Notes under the pieces: generated by a model
The model's input: only the letters and a program-made list of their open reading frames with translations
What the model was told of the DNA's origin: nothing
The model's database searches: none
Made by a program: the position numbers and the translations under genes
Shown here: positions 40,201 to 52,200 of the stretch, piece by piece
Layout: the number at the start of each line of letters is the position of its first letter
Numbering within the stretch: position 1 is the first letter of the stretch
Assembly: GCF_018139145.2 (NCBI RefSeq)
Contig: NC_059500.1
Coordinates: 58,121,580-58,185,579 of the forward strand
Length of the DNA: 64,000 nucleotides
Direction of reading: 5' to 3'
From: Gymnogyps californianus
Lineage: Eukaryota; Chordata; Aves; Accipitriformes; Cathartidae

Positions 40201-43200
40201 TTGTTTCTTGACACACTTTGCTCTGGCTGAGCTATTGTGTTGCAACGAATAGACTGACATTTTTTTAATTGTTGCATGCTCTTAATGAGGACTAACTCTG
40301 TTTTATATATTGTGTAGAAAAGTAATCGCCTGCTATGAGGGTAAGACCAGAATAGATGGGATTGTGGGGCAAAAGGAGGAAAAGCTGAAAGGGTGTGTAG
40401 CAAACCCAGTAAGCTCTACCACCAGTGTTGTGTTAATCTGACGTGCCTGTGACTAGGAAACTTGCCAGGCTTTTTAAATCAAGTCCATCTCCTTGATGGT
40501 ATCTAGACTGTGTAACTCAAATTCATTACTCTGCTTATTTAGCTTCCTGACTGCAGTACATTATTGTCCTACAGAACTACCTGGCACATGATGAACTGTC
40601 TATTGCAGTAGAAATGTTGTCAGCTGTTGTGTTGCTAAACCAGGCCTTGGAAAATACGGACATCCTAGTGATAAAGAATCATCTCAGAAACCCATGCATT
40701 GGCTTCAATAATCTGGAAGAGGAAAACTTTCAACGGTAAAGGTTTATTTTGTCTTGTCCGGATGAGACTTGGCAACTTCTGCAAAAGGACAAGTAGGCAT
40801 TTTACTAGGTGGGCTGTCCCGTGTTGTGGCCACGATGTTGAAAGAGCCGCAAGATAAACATCTGCATTATAAGTTAATAAGGGATAATGTGACAATTGTT
40901 GAACTAGTTGTGTATCCATAAGTACAAGCAATCGCACAACCTCAGATGTTTGAGGGCAGAGGATGTGTGAGGTGCAGGGAAAATATCCTGGGAAAGCAAA
41001 CATTAAAATCTAACAAGAATTTTTGCAGACACTAAAACACGAACCAACTGTAGCTGGAAACTGTTAACCAGTAACTTCTCTGTAATACTGAAAGAAGATC
41101 TTTGGAATGAGGTAGTGTTTAATGCCTTAAGGTCCAGCAGGTCCCTTAAACCACGGCTGACCTCTTTTTTTGCTAGAGAATTGCAAAGGTCTGAAAAATG
41201 TAGCACAGTCCTGCTTGCTAAAAAGCTTAGTACAATGCTGTGGCACATGTGCATGTTCAACATTCAATTATAGCCTTCATTCAGCTGCCAGCTGCTTGCA
41301 CTGCCATGTGCCTGACTTGTCACAGCCATGGGCTGCGACCTCTGCACTCTTTTGTGTATCTGCAAAAAATATCAGGCCACAGTACAATCTGTGTGAGACC
41401 TGAGCCCCCAGCATGTGGGGGAGAGTGTGCGGGCATGGGCTGCTTCTTGCCTCTCTATCACAGGTGGTGGAAACCTCTGTGTGCTGCTGGAAGGCATTAC
41501 TAGGCAAAAGCTACAGCAGTGGCTGAAGATCTTCACCAGGCTGCCAGGGGACATGAATCTGAGAGCGGCGCTTGCTAGGTGTCTCAAAGCTAGAAGGAGG
41601 GCCGTCGGGATAGGAATGAGGCCAGTGTTTTGGTGAGAGGGAGCAGAATGCCATAAGGTAGAGCTAAATTAATCTGCCACCTGGCCTCTGCTAATATGAG
41701 GTAGTGCTTGTGGGCAAGAGAAGCAACGTTATGGATATACAGAAATAGGCCCCAAAGTGTCCAAGTGTAGCATTTTTGGCTGGTGTTACTGTGACCTGAT
41801 CTTTAGATTAAGCTGCCAGTCAATAAAAATAAAACACTAGGAATTAGTTGGAGTAGAGAATAAAATAAAATTGTATTACGCCATTATGTAGATCTGTGCT
41901 GCCAACTGCATGTTGAATATTGCAGGAAGCTTTGATTGCACAATACCAGAAGGAATACAGTAGAGCTAGAAAAAGTTCAGTGAGGGAGGTGGTGTTCAAT
42001 GGCTTTCTACCAGAAGAGATGAACTTGTTAGGAATGTCTTTCTTAGAAAAGAGAGTTTAGGGGAAATACGACATAAATCTGCAAAAGTGCGCATGTTGTG
42101 GGGAAGGTTAATAAAAGTTGCTAGCTTCTCTTATACCTTTAGCTTTTATTTTCTTATGAGAATTGGAGCGAGAAAAGATTGGACGCTACCAAATATCAAG
42201 TTTAAAATTTTCATAAGTAAGTGCCAACTCACAAAACACTTAGTGGGACTCATTCCTCCAGAACATATAAGATTTCAAATTAGAGTAGATAAATTAATGG
42301 AACACAGCATTATTTGCAACTATTAAAATGATACGCAGCCTCCAGCTCGGGAAGCCCTTAAGCGCAAGCTGTTGAATGCTGGAAGGGCAAATCAGAGCAG
42401 GAAATGGTTATTCTTTCCTGTATTTTTTCTGGCAACCATTCATTTCTCAGGCTTCTGCTGGAAGTAGAAGACAGCTATTTGATCTGACGTATTGTGGCAG
42501 TTGTATGCTTGATTCAGGAATACGAAAATTTAACTTATGTATATGTGAGTTTACACTACTGTGAAGGTTTCCAGCTCATCTTGATCTGTGATCCCTCTAA
42601 GAAGAGTAGACACAAGCTACAGAGCCTGTGCTTGGAGGACTTTGAGTTGTGGGGAGAGGAGCATCACTTTTTATTCCCTTTCTCTGCCCATGGCCCATCA
42701 TCCTCCACATGGGGGGAGTATGGAGGTAGCAGGAGGTGCTGCTACCTGATGCTAGGGCAGAAATTCTGGTCTTTGACTTAGTGTAGCAAGAAGCTAACCA
42801 TAGTTTCTCCCAAATTTATCTGTAGTGCCATACAGCAAAGTGTATGTCCTGTGCATGTATTACCATCATCCCACATTGCCATGAAAAGTGCTCTGAATTA
42901 GTGCACAGGGCCATTTTTTCAGACCCTGAAATGCATGTGTAGAACTAGCAAGGCAGCTTGCATGTCTTTATAATTTCTGGCAAGAGATGAGTTTGTCTGA
43001 AATTCATTCAATAAAAAAAATACTAGGCATTAAATGATGGATGATACATCTGACTAATTCTTTATGGCAGTTTATCTTGTATATGAAATACACTTATGTA
43101 TTTTATATCTTCCTATAGTTATGCTGATACACTATTGTCTATTAAGTCAGAGGCTTCAACTCAAGGCCAAGATTATTTAAGCTGGAATGATATCCAAAAC

Positions 43201-46200
43201 TGCATTGATATGGTTAATATGCAAATTCAAGAAGAAAATGAAAGTAAGTAATTCTTCCTCTACATCGCCCAACAGAGATGATGATCTGGTTCTTGGTACA
43301 TAAATTTCTGTGCCAAATGGCCTTGTACAGACCCTCTTCAAGAAAGAAGAGTGTTTAAATAATTTTGAATATCTGTTGGTCTTTAAATGTCCTTGAAGTA
43401 TTCCTGGTTATGTTTTGGCTGGCTGAAATCTGTCATAGGGTGCCTGCCTTCTGCAGTGTTACAAGTGCCATGGTTCTGCCCACTTTGCAGTATCTTTCTA
43501 TATTTGCACTACATAGTCTTGTTTTGGGGATGTTGAGGAAATTGTAAGCAAAGAGCATATTAGAGGATAGGGGAAGAAATTACAGGCGGTGTCCTGTGGC
43601 AAAGAGGGTTTTAATGTTAAATTATTTCCAAGGCCTTGTTTTTCACAAGGGAGCTGGTAAGAAGTTATGCAGTGCAATTATCTGTCCTGCTCTACTTTTA
43701 GGTAACTCTATTTCCTATCTGAGAGTAGCTTCTAATGCCTACCTTTTCTAATATAAATGGATTTAGAGTTTATTTTTGAGGCTGAATGTAAATGCATTGC
43801 CCAAAAAGAGTGGTGTTATATTAAATGTGATAGCTGGTCATTTGGGCTTCAAAAATGCTAAAGGACCAAGTTTCTCCACTGGATATAGAAGTATGATTTT
43901 TTTTTTTTACTAAAATTTGAGGCTATCAAGTTATGCCCAATTTGCTGGAGCAAGGAAAGGAGAGGGCAGCTTTCAGACTGCTTGCCATTTGGGAAGCAGT
44001 CTGGAGTATATTTTGAGAGCCTTTGTAAGGTGCAGGCTGTTTCCAGGGTGGCACTGATGCATGGTGCATGTGCCCTTTCCCGCACTGCCATCAGTGTTGT
44101 GCATGCTACTGTTTCATATGGGTAAGAGAAGCTTTGTATTACAGAAATACTAAAACTGAGTGGATTGTTGCTTCCTAAATCTAGTCAAGTGGTTGCTGCG
44201 GACCCTCGCAGCTTGCTTGCCATGTGAGCCCTCCGGCCTGGTGGGATGCTGAGCAGTTCATTTGACTGACATAATCACTTTTTTCCTGAATCTCTGCAGT
44301 CACAAGGAGTTGAAACAGGCCTTAAGAAAGGTGGTCTTGCATTAGGAGAGTCAGTCTTTAACACTAAAACAGCTGCACTTGGTTTCAGTGACACTGGCCT
44401 CTGCTGGGGATGGTTCTTTGGGGCAGAGAGGGGAGGAAGAAGGGCAGCCTTTGTTTCCATAAGCAAGCCCACATGTCTGCACGGTCCCTCCTTGGCTGAA
44501 CCCCAGAAAAATTGCTCATTTCCAAATCCTTATGAGGGAATGGATCCGTCACCCTGCCAGCTGGGCTGTAGTGGATCTGGGAGAGACTTGGTGAGAGATG
44601 ATCCACTGCCGGCAGGGATGCTATCCCTCACAGGTGATGGGAAAGCCCTTGGCTGGTGCCTTTCTGTGGTGGCTTTAGGGAGAAAGTACCCTGAGCAGCA
44701 CATTTCAGCATTGTTTGGGGGTAGGAGGAAATTGATTTTAAAATGTTGAGACCAGTCTGAAGAAAATGAGCAAGAGGTTTTATTAAATACATTGGGCCAT
44801 GTTACTTGCTGACTGAAGTCCTGAATGCCACTGGTCTGAACAATCAAGTGATTTCTCATAAGGCCAACATCATTAGATTGGTTATTTAAGGTGAAATTTA
44901 AAGAAATGAGGTTAAGTTGCTATGTAATGCTGTAGCTGGGAGGTTAGTATGTATGTATTTGTCCAAATCAGGGTTTCAAGTAATCTGGTCTGAAATCACT
45001 TGAAAATAAGTCTTTCAGCACTGTGAGCCAATATGTAGGTGACCATATTTAGATGCGACTCCCAGCCTTTCCTTAAGCTTCACGTAGATACTCCTGCCCT
45101 GAAAGTAGGGAAGTCTGTTTTCCTTTTTTCAGTAGGAATAAATTTGATTTTTATGACGAGGTAGGTTCATATGAATCAATAACTGTGGCAGAAAGGAAAA
45201 CTCTGCAACTTAATAGCTTCACATGAATACTTGAGCAAAAATAATTTTAAATCAGCTGCTGCTGCCTCTGCTTCTTGTCACTTGATTTTTCTGTTCTTCA
45301 TGTTACTGCTTTGTTTGTACTTGATATAGGATAAGTTGCATTTTTCTTTGATAACTAGGTCTTTAATAACTTTTCCGTCTCATAGGAATCATTGCAATTG
45401 GCCACATTAATGAAGCAATTGACCAAGGAAATCCTGAGAAAACTCTAGAAACCCTACTGTTGCCCACAGCCAAGCTGCAAGATGTGAGACCAGTAAATGC
45501 AAGGCATTATCAGGATGTTCTGCACCACGCCAAAGCACAGAAATGCAAGGTTAGAGCTTTGACTGTTGATGTTTGTCAGAACTGAAATGCCAATTCTTTT
45601 CACTTACACATGTCCCTGTCCTGTTCCCCCGATGTTTGGATTAGCCGTGCTAATGGGGTCGTAAATAAGCCAATGACAACAAACTGGCACTAAGTAATTT
45701 TCCACTACAACTTATTCTGACTGGCAAAAGGGATTAATTCTCAATGTATTAATACTAAGACATATTCTGCATATGTGTCACTACTGACTTGACGTAACCT
45801 TTCTTATTTTTAATTCTACTAAGTAGCTGCAGCTATTACAAAGCATGGGCAGCAGCAGCCCTGACACAGTTATGAATTTGTGCAAGGATCTAGCTACTGG
45901 ACTGTGTGAGGCAGGTAGTTACTATATGGATGGGACTTGAGGTTTTTGCCAGAAAGGAGTCATAGTCATGCTGAAGGAGACGTGGTGTTCCTTAACAAAC
46001 CTCTGGGAAGTACTTTGAGGAGTCTCAGTTGTTTAAATCTGGTGGCTTATAATAGCAGAGTTTTGTACATGTTTGTTCTGGCTTTATCATGCAACAACAA
46101 GCTGGCTGCCTTGTATGTGCCTTCAGTTTAAACCTATCTCAGCAGGATATTGCTATCTGCTTCCCCACAAGCAGTGCCTTGGTTAGCATCTCAGCTGAGG

Positions 46201-49200
46201 AAAGCATAAACAAAGATCAGCCTAACAGCTTCCAGGATGTGACCGAACACAAGATTAGCTAAAGCTACTAGCACAGCATCTAAAATGTCCTGCATTTGGA
46301 AAAGACACTTAAAATTCACATAATGCATTCCTAAAGTAATATGGTCAGCTGGAGTAAGTCCCTGAAATTTGGCTTGTAGAAATATCTTCCAGCTACCTTG
46401 CCGCCTCACCTGTGGTACCTGCTGTGAAACGGTGTGTTTCTGCAATCCACTGTCAGAGCTTTCAAAAGGCACTTGCACGTCTCAATTTCTTACTTGGGTT
46501 CCCAGATAAGGGCTGGTTTCACTGAGCCCTGGATCCTGAAAAGCCTTGTCCCTTGCCATGTGTGCTGGGGAGGGTTCAGTACATGCTGACTACCTTACCT
46601 GTCCTGGAAGGGCCAAGGTTGGTATTTGCATGCAGAGAGCGTCTGTGCAGGTGGTGGCTGCACAGTGCTGGCCTGGGATATGCCAAACCCTTTGTGCATG
46701 CGTAGCGAGCCGGGATGTCCCTGAGGCAGAGACCTACAGCCCACCGGCACCCACATGCCTGCACACAGTAGCCCTGCCCTGGCTCATACCTGCCAGCTGC
46801 CACTGTGCTCCCCGGGTGCAAACCTGATGCCTACTCTTGTCCCTGTGTGAATGTGCTGATAGGAAACAAATGGGCATCTCCAGGTTTTGAAACAAAAATT
46901 GTGCAATCTCTTTGAAATCTTCTCGTTCAAAAATTTGTGATGTTCCTAGAGACTTCTGCTGGCCTTTCTCTCCTGAGGTATTTTGGTTTTGCACTCCCTT
47001 GACAACTACTTAAAACATCTCCTCTGTAAACAGACACTGTACTACATATGCTCCCAAAAGAAATACTCAGATGCATTAATCTGACTTACTCTCTGTGCTG
47101 GTCAATCACCTGGACATCACCATTCTTTAGGTAAAGATGTGACTTAGATTGAACTTTCCTTTAAAAAAAAAAAATCCAAACATCTGAAAAGATAGTGCAA
47201 TGTCTAAAGTCTCTATATTCCCAACTTTTTCTGAGCCCTGTTTATAAAGCAGATCTGCCTTCAATTATATTTAGCATGTTTTAAGAGTGAGCTGTGGTAA
47301 AAGGAAGTATTTGATTTACAAGGATCAGATAGGTCTGCCTGCGAGCTTCCTGTGTTCCCCAGCGTCTGGAAAAACATATGGGTCAAACCTGCTCGCTTTT
47401 TCTAACCAGCCTGCTGTCACGTCCCTGTGGCTGTGGTGACTTTGGGGAAGTAGAGTCTACACCCAAATCTCCCAGTACCCGTTACAGGTCTTAATCTCAG
47501 ATTACACTTGTTCCTTGCTTGAAATTGAAAAAGCAAACCTGGAATTTATTTATTCCTGTAATCTTAAACCACATCTTCTAACAGTTCTCAAGACCATTTC
47601 AAAGCAAGTGTATTCAGGTCCCAGTGAAGAGAAACCATATGTTTAGGGAGTGTGTTACGGATACCTGAGAAGTTAAACAGATGTGTCAAACTTTGAAATG
47701 GTTCCTGCGTTATTTTATTTTTTGAGTGATTGGCGCACAGGTGTTACAGTTAGGTTCACGCTTTTTATATTTACTATAGTTGCATAACGTCTGGATTATT
47801 TTAAAGTTATCTTTAAAATCTGTTCTTGTGCATATTGAGGGAATGACATGATTAAAACTAACTTAAATTAAGAGCCAGAAGAAATTGAAGAGGGGGAGTC
47901 TTACCAGGCTGCAAATTCCTTGAAGACATTTTCCAGTGCAAATGATTTTATTTAAGGTTTTTTTTACAATACTATTATCAAACTGATGTAAAACACTTTT
48001 TCTCATCACTCTTACACGCTGCAGTTACAAATACAAACACAAATGACTGAGCTCATTTTGTAGGAACTTAGTCAGCAGCTTTTGAGTTTCTGTAAACGTA
48101 AAAGCTGACCCTTTGCTTTATTAACGTGGACAATCAATCATAACTAGCTTCAGTACTTGTAACACTATAGGTATTTCCTGTGAGGATGTGGAAATAGAGA
48201 ATACTACAAAATAGCTTCCCTGTTTTGCTTAACAAGCAAGAATAATACATGCCTGGATTCACACTGATAAGAGTTAGCTCCCAGCAATCCTCATGGGCTA
48301 GAGGAGTGCAGGCGCTGACAAAGTGGAAGAACAAGTCTGAAGTGCAAAGGTGCTTAAGCAGCCTCATAGGAGATGCTGCCTTGGAAGTGTCAGGCTCTGT
48401 GTCTACAGCTGTAGATTTACTGTTCCTTGAACTTACAGGGACTCTGGCTGTTTATTTCCAACATCCAGGGCAGTATTTGTTCTTGGCTATGTGATAGGGA
48501 GCTTCTGCAAAGCTCGACAGCTCCCGGGCATGTAGAAAGTCCTCTTACTTGTTCCCATTTCCACTGGGCTAAAAACTTGTTTTCACATCACTGTTCCTGC
48601 AGTGATTGTGGGCTGATAGCTAAGTTGAAGTATTTGGAAATCACGAATGGGCCTAAAAGTGCTGTTCAGATATTGATTCCTCCTCTGGTATTCAGAGGCT
48701 GTGGTGACTGATATTCTGGTTTCTTCTCCATGGCCATGAAAGTGGTGATCTCAGAAGGAAATGGAGGTGTGGAGCCACTTCCCTGAGTCTAGGTACACCA
48801 GATGTTGCAATATGCATGATAATTATAGAGCTGGAGACGTGTATTTCTGAAGATATTCTTTGTGTGGTGTGTGGAAGGAAGTAAATTTTACTGAGATGGT
48901 GTTTTTTAACACTTTTTAATTTTTTAAGTTTAGTTGTTGCACCTGAGGTTTGTTTCTGCCTGGGTTAATGCTATACAAAATCATAATTCTAGTAATATAA
49001 ATATAGAACTAAATTCATTTTTCCCTGGATATTTTAACCATTGTTAGGTAAATATTGGATTGACTTCTAATTTTCGACATCAGAAAATAAAGGAAAGGAT
49101 CAAGACAACTGTTTAAGCTGCTAAGGCATAAAGCAATCAGATAAAAAGAATACAACCCATCTGTGTTGTAATAGTAATAGTTGATGTGATGGATAATAAG

Positions 49201-52200
49201 GATAATATTGCTTGGCACAAAGCAAATAGCAAAGATGGTAAGGATCAAAAGACTGACTTTAACGTACCAGAACCATTCATGAGTCTTGAGTGTTCGTATA
49301 ATTGAGACATAGCAGAAAATGATAGTTGCAAGAGGTATTAAAAACCCAAAGATAGCTAAAGAAACATAGTAGTAGAACTGGAAGGAAGATATCGTTTCAC
49401 AGGCATTGTGCACATCATGGCAGGTATAAATGTCCAGTTGTTTCACGTAATAGCTTTGCTGCATTATGCAAAGCGGGAGCATGTACAAGAAGATGATGGT
49501 CCACACAGTAGCACAGACCGCAATGGCATAGGCACGTTTAGGCAGGCTCTTGTAGGTGAAGGGGTGAACGATGGCCACATAGCGGCTCACGCTGATGCAC
49601 ATGAGCAGCAGAATGGAGCAGTACATGTTGCCATAAAACACTGCAGTGGTAGTTCGACACATCATTTCCCCAAAAATCCAGTTGTTCCCGTTGATGTGGT
49701 ATGCTATTTTGAAGGGCAGCATGATGCAGAAGAGCAGATCTGAAACTGCCAAGTTTGTGTAGAGGATGGCAGTGCACACAGACCGGATCCTGAAGAGCAG
49801 CATCCACAAAATGATGGCATTAGATGGTACACCCAATAAAACAGCACTGAGGTAGACGGCAGGCATTAGCTTGGTGCTCAGAGAACTGGTCAGGTACTCC
49901 AGCGTGGTGTTGTTCACTTCTGTTAAAGTGGAGTCATTTGACATTTTTGAAGAGCATTTGTGTTCTCTGATATGGATGGTCGTTGTCTCCCCTTCTATAG
50001 CATAAGGGGGGATGTAATCATAGTCTCTTGCTGAAATTCCACGGAAAGTCTTGATAAGAGACACGGTTTTAATTGCAGAGCCATTCAGTGAAAATTCTGA
50101 AGCTTAAAAAAAAAGAAGTTAAAATTGTTAAAAAGGGTAAACTACTGGATTGGCAATATAATTCACCTTCAGGTACAGAGAAAGGTAAACATCTCCATAT
50201 GAAGAGCAAAATATGTTTAAAAGGTGTGGTGGCATTCTCCTTTGCTTTGTGTGTTCATATCAAATGTATTCAAGGATAATCTTCACTTTATTTGTCATCT
50301 CACACCCAACCTTGAAAATTTAGCATGAATTTAGTGTTAAGCTGATCTTTCTGCCTTTTGCATGTTTTCAGTAATCTTTGGCAAAAAATATCAGACACTT
50401 GTGTAATGTTTATCACCTGTAGAGGGTTTTTCTCAGTAGTAGCAATGTTGGTAAATCATCGTACAAGCAGCAGCCTTGGTCTAAGCTTGATCAGAATTTC
50501 TAAAGCAAACAGTGGTACTATCCTTGTCACTTCATGGATGAAATGCATGACTGCAAAAGATGCAAAAGGCGCTATCTTGCCTAACACAGGCTGAAATTTT
50601 TCAATTGGAAAGTTGAAATAACCCTCATTTTTTTGGTCTCACATATCAAATTAATGTCATCTTCAACTTCTGACTAAAGCAAACCAGATCTTTTCAGCTT
50701 CTCTTATGTAAGGAAGGGTAGTTAGTCTTGAGAACTGAAAACAAATGCTTGGGCTGATATTAGATCAAATTTATTGGTAAATGAATAAAACTTCTTATGC
50801 AGCAGGAAAATTTTCAGTGAGTAAATATCATTAGCATGTGGGCAAAGCCAACGATGCCACTTTTATTAATGCCTGTTCCTCAGTCTTTAGTAGACAACTT
50901 TGTAGAGACATTGATATTTCCAGATGAAGCACAAATGTGTTTAAAATACTTTCTAAAACCATGTGTTGCAAAATAGATTTCGTAAACAGCTGTGTAATTA
51001 ATTTTGTCATTTACAAATTTTCTTAGCTGTGTTTAATGCAAAAAGACTTAGTCTAAAGCTTAGACTATGCATCTTGAAACTGCAATTCAGAAGCTAACTG
51101 AAATTTGGATGAAAACCTGTGGGTTTCTTTTACCCTTCCATACTGGAATAAAATATGGAAAACAGTTTTATCAATGCTTACTGGCAGATTTATGGTAGAA
51201 TGTTTTGAAATTATAATTAGTAGACTGCATCCCTTTTAGTAATTTTCTGGATGGTTAATCCAGAAAATGAATTTTAGTCATTCTTTAGAAGACATATACA
51301 CGCACATGCATGCACATATATATTGTATATATATAAAATAGCTTTTAAAAATGAGCTTCATTTGAAAACAGCTTTAATTCTAGTGAGGAAAAAAAATGGG
51401 CTTATTATTTTATAATTTCCTTTGGTTATTTTTGTCACAATAGTTGTCTGAGCATTTCCTTCTAATAGCACCATCTGTGAAGTCATAATTCTGTTGAACG
51501 TTTTAAAGCAGAAAGAACAAGACTCTACAGGTTTAAGATTATATCACTACAGAAATACTAGAGAGAAGATGCGTCTTCAGTAAGCGCAGAAAGATCCTTT
51601 AAATAAAATTCCTTATAGAAAGTAACTGGGGGGGAGGTAAGCTGTCACTGAAATGGAAGAATAAAAATCTGACTTAAGTGAGACTTCCTAGAGTACAGTT
51701 TTCTGTTATGATGCATGTACAACCTATTTAAGCCGGCAAAATGCAAACACTGTCAAAAAGGAATAAATACAGAACGGAGGACTCACCTGTTGTGAAAAGA
51801 CTGGAGGTAAGAGAGAGCAGTCCGGTGAGAACCAGTATCTTCATTGTAGTACGTGAAATCCAGCTAGCCAAACAATGATGCCCCTCTAGTTCATCTCGAG
51901 GTGTTTTGTGGGGGATTTTCTTCCCCTCTGTAAGGGACTAAAGAATGATTGATCTGTCCTCTAGAAGCATCCTGTAGGCATGAGGTTTATGGTAAGGAGC
52001 TAGTTTGTTCTTTGTCTACTACAGCAAGAGGGTGTGACGTATCCAAATATGCACACATGACTCAGTTTCAGCCTCTGCCCGACACAGAGATAAAATTGCT
52101 TTACAGCAGCAATTTAACTCCTAATTTACCACGAGCCTGAAGCCGATGTGGGGGTCTCTACTGGAATTTGTACATACAGATACGTATGGGGTAAAAAGGT

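Larger units (their letters stand above)
45550..49014 (+). other. IQGAP2 host intron, part downstream of F2RL2
   Basis: Left part of the 8.4-kb intron. Its right end should carry the F2RL2 3' UTR on the - strand; candidate poly(A) hexamers are at 48915, 48451 and 47947. No other gene seen. Confidence 0.85.

Noticed and set aside
49408..49743. 111-codon + strand frame
   Set aside because: It is the reverse-strand shadow of the F2RL2 receptor exon and has no independent homology.
50062..50064. Start of the F2RL2 receptor frame taken as a translation start
   Set aside because: The codon is GTG, inside the propeptide just before SLIK|TFRG. The real ATG and signal peptide are on the upstream exon at 51844.
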